15,522 nucleotides of DNA from an uncultured Robinsoniella sp. (GTDB lineage Bacteria; Bacillota; Clostridia; Lachnospirales; Lachnospiraceae): the NCBI GenBank assembly GCA_900539655.1, contig UQCR01000139.1, positions 1 to 15,522 of the forward strand, read 5' to 3'. This document shows positions 1 through 7,504 of the stretch, piece by piece (the stretch's first letter is position 1; each line of letters begins with the position of its first letter). The position numbers and the translations under genes are program-made. The notes below the pieces were generated by a model, which worked only from the letters and a program-made list of their open reading frames with translations, made no database searches and was not told the DNA's origin.

Positions 1-144
1 GATGCCACAGAACTGCGTATGGAAGGACAAAGTGAGGATGCCACAGAACTGCGTATGGAAGGACAAAGTGAGGATGCCACAGAACTGCGTACGGAAAGAC
101 AAAGTGAGGATGCCACAGAGCTGAATAAGGAGATACAGAGTGAG
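1..144 (+). repeat. In-frame 36-bp tandem repeat, at least four units
   Basis: Units are 1-36, 37-72, 73-108 and 109-144. The first two are identical, the third has two changes and the fourth is degenerate. Each encodes 12 residues (DATELRMEGQSE type). The array starts at or before the window edge, so the total copy number is unknown. Because 36 is a multiple of three, gain or loss of units changes the length of the surface protein but not its frame. Confidence 0.95.
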
Positions 145-3100
145 GGTTTAACAGAAGCAGGAACCTCCGGTGAAGAAGTGGCGGAGACAGAAAAGAGAGA
201 GATAACTAAATCACCAACCGAAATACCAGCCGAAAAATCAACCGGAGACACGGAAGAGCAAGTGGAGCCAGTGAAAAAGGCGGAGTCAAACAAATCTGTT
301 ATGGCTCTGGGTATGGGCCAAAATGATCTGCAGATACAAGGAGTTATTGACAAGGTATATGCAGGGCTTAAGGATTCCAACCAACAGGCGAAATGGCTGG
401 AGAAATCAAGTACATCCACATGGAATACTACAAACACGGCGATTAAATGGGACGGTACCGTGGCAGATAATAAAACGGGAGATGCCATATCCAATCCCTC
501 GTATCAAATTGAACCGGTGGATGGCATTTGGCAGGTTTATTCTCCACAGCAGCTGGTATTGGCATTGAACACTGCTACGAGCGGACAGACGATACGTTTG
601 ATGGCAGATATGGACTTATCGGGAGGACAGTATAACTGGATTCCGGCGAAGAGTTATACTGACGTTATTTTCGACGGGCAATATCACACAATATTTAATT
701 TGGGTGCTTATGAAACATCATTTCTAGGAGAGATTTCCGGATGTGAGCTTAAAAATATCGTTTTCGATTCCGCAAAAGTAGTTACTGAAAAATCAGGGCC
801 TATGGGAATTGGTATCATAATCGGAAATGGCAGTTCCGGAAAGGTAACCCGAATTAAAAATGTAAGGGTAGAGAACAGTTTGTTTGCTTCCGGAAGAGCA
901 AAAGGGAGTATGGGTAGCGATGCTTATTTAGCGCCCATGGGTTATGCAAAATATATGAATATAGAAAATCTTTATACGGATAACAATGTGCTGGCATCTG
1001 TGTCAGACCATGTAGGCGGAGTTGTGGGAAGACCAAATTATTCCACAATAAAAAATTCTTTTTCCGTAAACAGCACAGTGATTGCCGGAGGGGATCATTC
1101 CGGAGGATTTGTATCCTGCGTAGATGATGGGCTTACCATATCGGATTGTTTTACCAATAATGATGTATATGGCAATGCTACTACCGGTGTATTTATAGGA
1201 GCTGTTTGGCCGGCAGTCTCGGGTTCCAGTTTTATAAGATGCTATGCATCGGGGACAATTGAAGGTAAAACATCAATCGGAGGATTTATAGGTTGTATAC
1301 AGGACGGTATAACCAAGGTAACAATATCATTTGAAGATTGCTATTCCACCTCGATTGTCGGCATGCAGGTCGGCGGTAATCATATGGGAGGATTTATTGG
1401 GGATTTAACCAAAGCTTCGGATACGGTTAAATTTAATAATTGTTATGTAGCCGGTGAAGTAGGCCATGTCGATACCGAATTAAATTTAGGTCAGGGGAGT
1501 AATGCAAATAATATTGGCGGTTTTACTGGATTTGACAAACCATCTCAAACGACTTACAACAATTGTTATTATGATAAACAGACAACCGCTATGCGGGAAC
1601 GCAGTGTTGGAAATGCTCCTTCCAGAGACGGAATAAAGGGAGTTCTGACAGCTACATCCCAGAAAAGCGGTTCGGGCTTGGCAGGAATTCCGGGTACAAC
1701 AGGCTTTGTGGAATTTTCTAATACAAATTGGGTATATGACGGAAGGTCACAAGAGGATAATGATAAGCACAATTGCCTTTATCCACAGTTAAACGTCTTT
1801 GAGTCACCGGTTACTGGAAACTGGGATTATGGAGAAAACGGGGAAAATTATAATGACTTGGTTCAGGCATATTCTCTGGCTTCTGTGTCTACCGTGCATC
1901 AGGAGGTATGGGATTATGACGCAAATGAAACAGCTTTGCCTGAAACTACTTATGATACGGTAAGAGATATTACTCAGCGTTTTACGCTCACTTCATATGC
2001 AATTGCGGGAAATAATTCATCCATGGATATCCAATGGAAAAAGGGAAAGCTGGTAAATGGTGTTTATGTGGGCGCGATATCTGACATGCCCGGTTCCCAG
2101 AAGCTGCCTGTTATCGGATTCCTGGGACCAACCTACAATGGAACTTATGAGCGTGATTATAATACGGCAGATAAATTTGCACCGGGAATTGAGTGGGTTA
2201 CTGTAGAAGTAACCATAAATGGGAATGCAACGGGAACCAGAAAGATCCGCATCATACCAACCACGAATCTGATACCTGGTGATGACCGTACAAATCTCAC
2301 CAGTGGAAGTACTTATGACCATACAGATGATTTTAGGATGGCATATTCCACTGCACACCGCATGAGTATCGATATGGGTGACATTACGGTTTCATCCTAT
2401 CCGGGTACAAATCTACAGTACAAAGGAATCGATTTGAATACCATTCCGGACTTAAGCGGACCGGGGTCCAGCCTGGATGTAAGTGTATTTAAAGTAAATG
2501 GTATCACCAGCAAGTCGGTCAATCCTGCAGGAATCATCGACTACATAAAGGAAGATTTGATTGCAAATGGAAGTGCAAACAGGAAAATCTGGGAATCCAA
2601 GTTAAATGGAACGGCGGAGTTTGAGGATACAGACCAGGGTCGGTATATTATAGAGTATACCTGGAATCTGAGCGATGGAAGGTATATCCGCGACAGCAAG
2701 ATGATTGTCATACGTGCCCAGAAGCATAACGTTGAAATCCAGGTGGAGGATATGTCGGGTACCCCCCTTGCGGATCAGATGAAACTGCATGTCGAGGAAT
2801 ATCAGGACAATGCTGTAGTACCCAGCTTAATAATGCCGCCAGAAGAAGTCTATGCACAATCAGCTTACGAAGCTGTGGGTGACGGAAAACATGCGTTATT
2901 GCTCTCTAAAAAAAGGGATCCGCATTCTGAAATAAAAGAAATTCAGTTTACTCTAAATACAATAGATGGTCCACAGACAAAGACGGTTACAGATATTGAT
3001 AATGAGGGGGCTAACGAGTTTAACTTCCAGGTAGTGTATTATTACGGAAGTTATGAACAAGGCGGGAATTATTATGTACAGAGTGAAACAGTAACGAAAA

Positions 3101-3624
3101 AGTATGTTTTTAAATATCAGGAGGACACAGACTGTTATGTCCTGTTGCTGGACAGTGAATTTAATATAGGCGGTGTTGAGAAATACGATGTTGACAGCGA
3201 TATAGAGTTTGTGGTCAGGCTGGATGCAAAGAAGAAAAACGGGTTTCTTAAGCTCAAAAAAATAACTACTAATGAAACCGGCCAGGAGCAGTATTATCAG
3301 GATAAATTCATTTTTAAGCTGACGGGAGTGGATGATCCGGCTTTTACGTCCAGTGTTGTACTGACTTCGGCAACGGGTAAGAATGAAAAGGTTTTGACTT
3401 TGCCTGCCGGAAGATACATCCTGGAAGAAATAATTCCCATGCAGTATGAATTCAAGGAAGTAAAACTGGAAAATAGTCCGCCGTCTACTGTGAATAAAAC
3501 AGAAATATTGATTGAAGATTCACAAACAGAGAGTATTTACTACAAAAACCAGAAGACCAATCAAACAGGAGGAGCCGGTGGAATTACCAATGTACTCACC
3601 GGAAATAAGGTTATAGTACAGTGA
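1..3624 (+). CDS. Large GLUG-like/Cna-B-like surface protein, 5' partial
   Basis: The frame is open from base 1, so the true start and signal peptide lie upstream. The first ATG (19) is inside a repeat and is not a credible start. At least 1207 residues are encoded. In order: an acidic 12-residue repeat region (1-144); a Glu/Lys/Thr-rich linker (to about 300); and from about 540 to 1600 a beta-rich region with repeated GGFIG/GGFTG and NCY motifs, typical of GLUG or right-handed beta-helix adhesins. A long beta-rich middle follows. A Cna-B/SpaA-like domain with the LPAGRY signature lies near 3400 (domain about 3240-3560). The protein ends in a Gly/Asn-rich tail with no LPXTG and no membrane segment, so it is probably released or held by partners rather than sortase-anchored. 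It is the first visible gene of the SipW matrix operon, and the next start lies 23 nt beyond its stop. Role as adhesin or matrix component is inferred. Confidence 0.85.
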   Translation, partial: DATELRMEGQSEDATELRMEGQSEDATELRTERQSEDATELNKEIQSEGLTEAGTSGEEVAETEKREITKSPTEIPAEKSTGDTEEQVEPVKKAESNKSVMALGMGQNDLQIQGVIDKVYAGLKDSNQQAKWLEKSSTSTWNTTNTAIKWDGTVADNKTGDAISNPSYQIEPVDGIWQVYSPQQLVLALNTATSGQTIRLMADMDLSGGQYNWIPAKSYTDVIFDGQYHTIFNLGAYETSFLGEISGCELKNIVFDSAKVVTEKSGPMGIGIIIGNGSSGKVTRIKNVRVENSLFASGRAKGSMGSDAYLAPMGYAKYMNIENLYTDNNVLASVSDHVGGVVGRPNYSTIKNSFSVNSTVIAGGDHSGGFVSCVDDGLTISDCFTNNDVYGNATTGVFIGAVWPAVSGSSFIRCYASGTIEGKTSIGGFIGCIQDGITKVTISFEDCYSTSIVGMQVGGNHMGGFIGDLTKASDTVKFNNCYVAGEVGHVDTELNLGQGSNANNIGGFTGFDKPSQTTYNNCYYDKQTTAMRERSVGNAPSRDGIKGVLTATSQKSGSGLAGIPGTTGFVEFSNTNWVYDGRSQEDNDKHNCLYPQLNVFESPVTGNWDYGENGENYNDLVQAYSLASVSTVHQEVWDYDANETALPETTYDTVRDITQRFTLTSYAIAGNNSSMDIQWKKGKLVNGVYVGAISDMPGSQKLPVIGFLGPTYNGTYERDYNTADKFAPGIEWVTVEVTINGNATGTRKIRIIPTTNLIPGDDRTNLTSGSTYDHTDDFRMAYSTAHRMSIDMGDITVSSYPGTNLQYKGIDLNTIPDLSGPGSSLDVSVFKVNGITSKSVNPAGIIDYIKEDLIANGSANRKIWESKLNGTAEFEDTDQGRYIIEYTWNLSDGRYIRDSKMIVIRAQKHNVEIQVEDMSGTPLADQMKLHVEEYQDNAVVPSLIMPPEEVYAQSAYEAVGDGKHALLLSKKRDPHSEIKEIQFTLNTIDGPQTKTVTDIDNEGANEFNFQVVYYYGSYEQGGNYYVQSETVTKKYVFKYQEDTDCYVLLLDSEFNIGGVEKYDVDSDIEFVVRLDAKKKNGFLKLKKITTNETGQEQYYQDKFIFKLTGVDDPAFTSSVVLTSATGKNEKVLTLPAGRYILEEIIPMQYEFKEVKLENSPPSTVNKTEILIEDSQTESIYYKNQKTNQTGGAGGITNVLTGNKVIVQ

Positions 3625-3647
3625 CAGAAATGAGAGGTGAGGGTAAA

Positions 3648-4262
3648 ATGCAAAAGAAAATATTCAGCAAATGCAAAAGAAAGCTTTTTATTCCGTTGCT
3701 GCTGATGGGGCTGACAATACCCGGAATCATAGCGCTGGCTTATTACCAGTCCTTTCAGGTGAAAAATGAATTTCCTGTTAATAATCTCTCTGTGATTATG
3801 CGAGAGACTTTTGACCCTCCAAAAAACTGGGACGGTAAGATGGTAGTTAAAAAAATCGTCTATGAAAATCAGGGCACAAAAGATGCACTTTTAAGGATTC
3901 AGTATGGCGAAACTTTTACGGCAAATGATGGAATTATTTTAAGCTCCCAGTTAGAAGATGGGGAGGGGAACCAGCAGGAAGTGGTTCTTAAGCAGTGGGG
4001 GGCGCAGGGACTGGTAAGCGGTTGGAGTAAAAATAATGGCTGGTACTATTACGAACGGGTACTAAAGCCGGGGGATGCAATTACCGTATTGGAGGGGGTA
4101 CAGTATAATCCGGATTTGGTTATTCCAGAGGCGTACAAGACTGCATCGTATGAACTGACATTCCTTCATGAATTTATGGATGCAAAGCTAAATGATGCTG
4201 GATTATGGGGAGCTTCCGGCTGTCAGATAGATGAATCCGGAGGGGTAGTATGGAGGTTTTAA
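3648..4262 (+). CDS. BsaA/TasA-like SipW-dependent matrix protein 1
   Basis: A 204-residue predicted secreted protein. It has a basic N-terminus and a hydrophobic segment (about residues 10-32) ending just before a short aromatic stretch and FQVKNEF, the layout of SipW-cognate signal peptides. After the signal it has RETFDPP followed by beta-strand-rich sequence, matching the BsaA/CPF_0494-type matrix family (distant TasA relatives). I chose ATG 3648 because GAGGTGAG lies 8-9 nt upstream. An in-frame GTG at 3621 overlaps the stop of the previous gene and would add nine non-signal-like residues. It directly precedes sipW, whose ribosome binding site lies in this gene's last codons. Unlike the two later paralogues it lacks the extra segment before the last strand. 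Family assignment is from recognised pattern; the polymer role is inferred. Confidence 0.8.
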   Translation: MQKKIFSKCKRKLFIPLLLMGLTIPGIIALAYYQSFQVKNEFPVNNLSVIMRETFDPPKNWDGKMVVKKIVYENQGTKDALLRIQYGETFTANDGIILSSQLEDGEGNQQEVVLKQWGAQGLVSGWSKNNGWYYYERVLKPGDAITVLEGVQYNPDLVIPEAYKTASYELTFLHEFMDAKLNDAGLWGASGCQIDESGGVVWRF

Positions 4263-4811
4263 ATGACTAAGAAAGTGAGCCTGGTTGGAATAGTCAAAAA
4301 GGGGTTGACGTTGATTTTCTGCATTGGCATCTTCCTGGTCTTTGGAATCAGCGCACCATTTTTGGCGGGATATCAGCCAACAGTTATTTTATCAGGTTCC
4401 ATGGAGCCTGCTATTATGACAGGAGATATCGTCTATATTCAAAAAGTAAAGTCTTTTGAAGAATTAAAAAAGGGAGATGTAATTGCATTTCAGCGTCAAA
4501 TGGATGCCACGCCAATCACACATCGAATTGTGGAAATTGATGAGAATCAGCAGACGCTCAGAACTAAAGGAGACAGCAATGACAGTGAGGATGGCAGCAC
4601 CTTATCCTTTTCACAGGTAAAAGGTAAAGTTGCCGGATTTCGGATTCCCAAAGCGGGATATGCAGTGCAGTTTATAAAAAACCCACTGGTAATCGGAATG
4701 ATCATACTATGTATTCTTATAAATTATATTTGGGGGAGTTCCAAAATACAAAATACGACAGATAAAAATGAGCAGAATTCTAGAAATAAGAAAGGAAAAA
4801 GAAAAAAATGA
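4263..4811 (+). CDS. sipW: Signal peptidase I, SipW (ER/archaeal type)
   Basis: A membrane-bound signal peptidase of 182 residues. An N-terminal membrane segment (about 14-36) is followed by the SGSMEP box with catalytic Ser46, then GDIVYI. The THR motif has His87 where bacterial-type enzymes have Lys, so this is a Ser-His enzyme of the SipW/archaeal class. The GDSND box is at 103-107, and a second membrane segment (about 142-158) precedes a highly basic tail. Members of this class process TasA/BsaA-type precursors rather than bulk Sec substrates. It starts one base after the upstream stop, with GGAGG at 4252-4256, and its stop overlaps the next start (ATGA). It sits between three candidate substrates, so the matrix-subunit role is strongly supported. 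Confidence 0.95.
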   Translation: MTKKVSLVGIVKKGLTLIFCIGIFLVFGISAPFLAGYQPTVILSGSMEPAIMTGDIVYIQKVKSFEELKKGDVIAFQRQMDATPITHRIVEIDENQQTLRTKGDSNDSEDGSTLSFSQVKGKVAGFRIPKAGYAVQFIKNPLVIGMIILCILINYIWGSSKIQNTTDKNEQNSRNKKGKRKK

Positions 4812-5611
4812 GAAAATTAGGAAAGAAACAAGCAGGAACTATTGCTGCACTGGCAGCCATCGGAGTAATAGCAGGAGCATTTGCTTTATTTTCAACCAGT
4901 TTTGAGGTTGAGAACAAATTTAAGATTAACACACTTGACGCTAGATTTGTGGAGGATTTTGATGCTCCCGACATTGGGGACAACCCGTTTATATCAGGCA
5001 GCTATGACAAGTCAGGACACGTGGAGAACACAGGAGATACCCCGATCAAAGCAAAAGCAACGGTTACTGCTGAATGGATTGGCTCTGATGGAACCACTGT
5101 AATTGATAATGAGTATGAAGTTGGTAAGTATGCAGCTACGCTGGATTTTGGAACCACTGCAGATTTGACAGGTTATACCGGTTTTCATTCTACAGGGGGA
5201 GATACAAACGGAAAGTGGAAATGGAATCAGACAGATACCTGTTTTTATTACAATGGAAAAACAGGAACCCTGGCAGCAAATACCAATTCCGATGCTATTT
5301 TGAGTAAAGTATTATTTAGTACTGATTTAGCGGTTAAAACAACAACTAAAAAATGGTATGTCAAGGAAGAATACGATGCATACCAGACAGAGCTCACAGG
5401 TAATCCGGCTGCAGTGGAGCCCACAAGTTATCAAACACAGGATGAAGCCAAAGCAGCGGCTATAACTTATAAAGCAGCAAATCCTACCGCGTCTGGGAAA
5501 GTGACGTATGTGGAGGTTTCATCCTATGCATCCGACAACGCAGGCTTTAAAGGAGCAACTTTAAAGGTAACGATTGCAGGTGAGATCATCAGCGGCGATG
5601 CACAGTGGTAA
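4808..5611 (+). CDS. BsaA/TasA-like SipW-dependent matrix protein 2
   Basis: A 267-residue predicted SipW substrate. It has a basic start (MRKLGKK), an Ala/Ile/Gly-rich hydrophobic core ending in AFA then LFSTSFEVENKF; cleavage after AFA is likely. The mature part has EDFDAP and GDNPF motifs, also found in the next gene, then alternating beta-strand sequence. The last strand (LKVTIAG) is preceded by an inserted segment from Trp183 to about Tyr234 containing Y-x-TQ-D-E-A, shared with the next two genes. It overlaps the sipW stop by four bases, with AAAGGAAAA upstream, so translation is probably coupled. It is probably a fibre or matrix subunit. It contains no cysteine that I can see, as expected for non-covalent polymers. 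Confidence 0.85.
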   Translation: MRKLGKKQAGTIAALAAIGVIAGAFALFSTSFEVENKFKINTLDARFVEDFDAPDIGDNPFISGSYDKSGHVENTGDTPIKAKATVTAEWIGSDGTTVIDNEYEVGKYAATLDFGTTADLTGYTGFHSTGGDTNGKWKWNQTDTCFYYNGKTGTLAANTNSDAILSKVLFSTDLAVKTTTKKWYVKEEYDAYQTELTGNPAAVEPTSYQTQDEAKAAAITYKAANPTASGKVTYVEVSSYASDNAGFKGATLKVTIAGEIISGDAQW

Positions 5612-5635
5612 AATAATGTTAAAGGATCTGAGTCT

Positions 5636-6535
5636 ATGAAAAAAGGAAATCAGAAAAGAACCATTTTAACGGTAGCAGTACTGGTATGCTTGATCTTAAT
5701 TTCAGCGGCGTTTGCGTTATTTTATTCTAATTTTTCTGTTACCAATGAGTTTGTAGTAACTGGAGCAAAGGCTGAATTCAGGGAAATCTTTCATCCTCCG
5801 GCACCTGGGGATAATCCCTTTGAGGATGGAACGGAGGAAACAGATGTTCCAACTCCGGACAATCCCGGGGGAACCGGGAGTTTGGCTTCATCCTATGTAA
5901 AAAAAGGAATTGTTATAAATGACGGTGATGTAGATGTAAGGGTACGGGCATCAATAACTGCAAAGTGGGTGGAGAAAGCAGCGCCTAATAAAGAACTGCC
6001 GGATCTGAATATATTACCTGGTAATAAGAGTGCAGCATGGTTGAGCTTTGATGGCAATACTTACATTGACGCTTCAGAAGATATTGGTTTTCCATATGTA
6101 AATACGGCATTGTCTGCAGATGATGCCGTCTGGAAGTACGCAGCGGCAGACCAAAACTTCTACTATACAAAAGATGCAGGCATTATTCCGGGAAAAAGCG
6201 GCGTGGATGAAGCGGATGCGCTGCTGGGGAAAGTGGTGTTTAACAAAGAGCTGCTGGGCACAGTCAAAACAGCCGGCAGTTATTATGTGAAAGCTGAGTA
6301 CGAAGCTGATCCAAAGGCGGCAACAGCATATGATACGCAGGAAGAGGCTAAGGAAGCAGCAGATATATATGTGAAGGGACATCCGGGTACAGACGCAGTT
6401 ATTTTATATCAAGAAACCTCAATATATGCCCTTTTAGGTTTTGATAAAGCAAAGCTGGAGGTTACGATTGCCGGTGATATTGCAGCGGCAGATTCGGTAA
6501 CAGTCAATGCGGACGGTACATGGACATTTAAATAG
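5636..6535 (+). CDS. BsaA/TasA-like SipW-dependent matrix protein 3
   Basis: A 299-residue paralogue of the preceding protein. Its signal is MKKGNQKR, then a hydrophobic core ending in AFA, then LFYSNFSVTNEF, the same cleavage layout. The mature part has REIFHPP, GDNPF, a Pro/Gly/Asp-rich linker (about 66-82) absent from the other copies, beta strands, then the shared inserted segment (about 216-264, Y-x-TQEEA) just before the strand LEVTIAG. It lies 24 nt after the previous stop with AAGGAT upstream. Differences from copy 2 are substantial, so this is an old duplication and the subunits may have distinct roles (major or minor subunit, or cap). Which one is the main subunit cannot be told from sequence. 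Confidence 0.85.
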   Translation: MKKGNQKRTILTVAVLVCLILISAAFALFYSNFSVTNEFVVTGAKAEFREIFHPPAPGDNPFEDGTEETDVPTPDNPGGTGSLASSYVKKGIVINDGDVDVRVRASITAKWVEKAAPNKELPDLNILPGNKSAAWLSFDGNTYIDASEDIGFPYVNTALSADDAVWKYAAADQNFYYTKDAGIIPGKSGVDEADALLGKVVFNKELLGTVKTAGSYYVKAEYEADPKAATAYDTQEEAKEAADIYVKGHPGTDAVILYQETSIYALLGFDKAKLEVTIAGDIAAADSVTVNADGTWTFK

Positions 6536-6559
6536 TATCGGTCAGAAAGGAGAGAAGAC

Positions 6560-7420
6560 TTGAAATATGGAAAAAGTTCAATGCTGTATTGTATAGTGGT
6601 TATCCTGTTACTTACAATCAGCAGCCTTCAGTCCGTTTCGGCAGCAGAAAAAAAACTTTATATCAGCGAACAGGATGGGATACTTTACTACGAAGCGGGA
6701 GATTCAGCCAATACAACAAGATTTCTCACCGGCAATGATATGAGACCAGGAAAAGTATATACAGACAGTATGCTGATACAAAACCAAACAAATTCGGACT
6801 ATCATATCTATCTTCAAATGGTTTCCGAGAACAACCTTCAAAAGGTTCAGGAAGAACTTTTAAGTATGCTTCATTTGAAAATTTATTTAGGTGGTAAGCT
6901 GCTTTATGATGGGACAGCAGATGGGATAACAAAAAGCGGACAGTCAGAAGATTTATCCAAAAAAGTTTCCATAGGAGTTTATGAATCCGGGTATTCAGAG
7001 AAACTCACGGTAAAATACTATTGGGATGCAGAAAACTCAGCCATTATCAAAAAAGGGTATTATGTGAAAGCGGAATTTGAAAAATGGAAGAAAAAAGGTT
7101 ATCCAAAAAGTATGGAACCGATTTCCTATAGGACCCAGGAGGATGCTGTAATAGCAGCAAAACAAGCGGGAAAAAAAGGTATCACGTATATGGAAAACAC
7201 CTCCTATAATGTACTGGATGAAGATATGAAATCCATTGTTACAGGCTCCCGGTTTCTCTTTTATGCTGAAAAATCTGATGAAAACGGCGGTGATAACCTG
7301 AAACCTATCCTGCCGCCGAAAACAGGAGATAGTAATGTAATTATTCCGTATGTGGTATTGCTTGGGATCAGTATGTTTGTAATCTGGGGGATCAGAAAAA
7401 AGAAAAAAGAGGTGGATTAA
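6560..7420 (+). CDS. TasA-fold-like wall-anchored protein with LPPKTG sorting signal
   Basis: A 286-residue predicted cell-wall protein starting at TTG, with a strong GAAAGGAGAG site 6-7 nt upstream. It has an ordinary Sec signal (hydrophobic core about 8-28, cleavage after SVSAA). The mature N-terminal half (LTGNDMRPGKVYTDS, then a string of strands ending near KYYWD) resembles the TasA-fold anchor proteins of SipW clusters. The inserted segment (about 167-216, YVKAEF and Y-x-TQED) matches the two preceding subunits. The C-terminus has LPPKTGD, a hydrophobic helix and RKKKK, which is a sortase sorting signal. Read as PPKTG it resembles the class B sortase motif of Clostridioides difficile. 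No sortase gene is in the window. Likely role: attaching the fibre to peptidoglycan (inferred). Confidence 0.85.
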   Translation: MKYGKSSMLYCIVVILLLTISSLQSVSAAEKKLYISEQDGILYYEAGDSANTTRFLTGNDMRPGKVYTDSMLIQNQTNSDYHIYLQMVSENNLQKVQEELLSMLHLKIYLGGKLLYDGTADGITKSGQSEDLSKKVSIGVYESGYSEKLTVKYYWDAENSAIIKKGYYVKAEFEKWKKKGYPKSMEPISYRTQEDAVIAAKQAGKKGITYMENTSYNVLDEDMKSIVTGSRFLFYAEKSDENGGDNLKPILPPKTGDSNVIIPYVVLLGISMFVIWGIRKKKKEVD

Positions 7421-7465
7421 GCATAGTACAGTATTGGCTGCATAAACTGATTTGTAATCCACAAA

Positions 7466-7504
7466 AATGCCGTATAGCTTATTTGCTGTACGGCATTCTT
7501 TTTT
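7466..7504. terminator. Bidirectional intrinsic terminator
   Basis: A 13-bp stem (AATGCCGTA continuing through a T-G wobble into AGC) with a 6-nt loop (7479-7484) is followed on the plus strand by a CTTTTTT tract and on the minus strand by five T. It lies between the convergent matrix operon and the XRE regulator, and overlaps the stop of the latter by one base, so it can serve both. Confidence 0.9.

Noticed and set aside
3621..3650. GTG at 3621 as start of the first BsaA-like protein
   Set aside because: It overlaps the previous stop, adds charged residues before the signal peptide and has no ribosome binding site; ATG 3648 has one.
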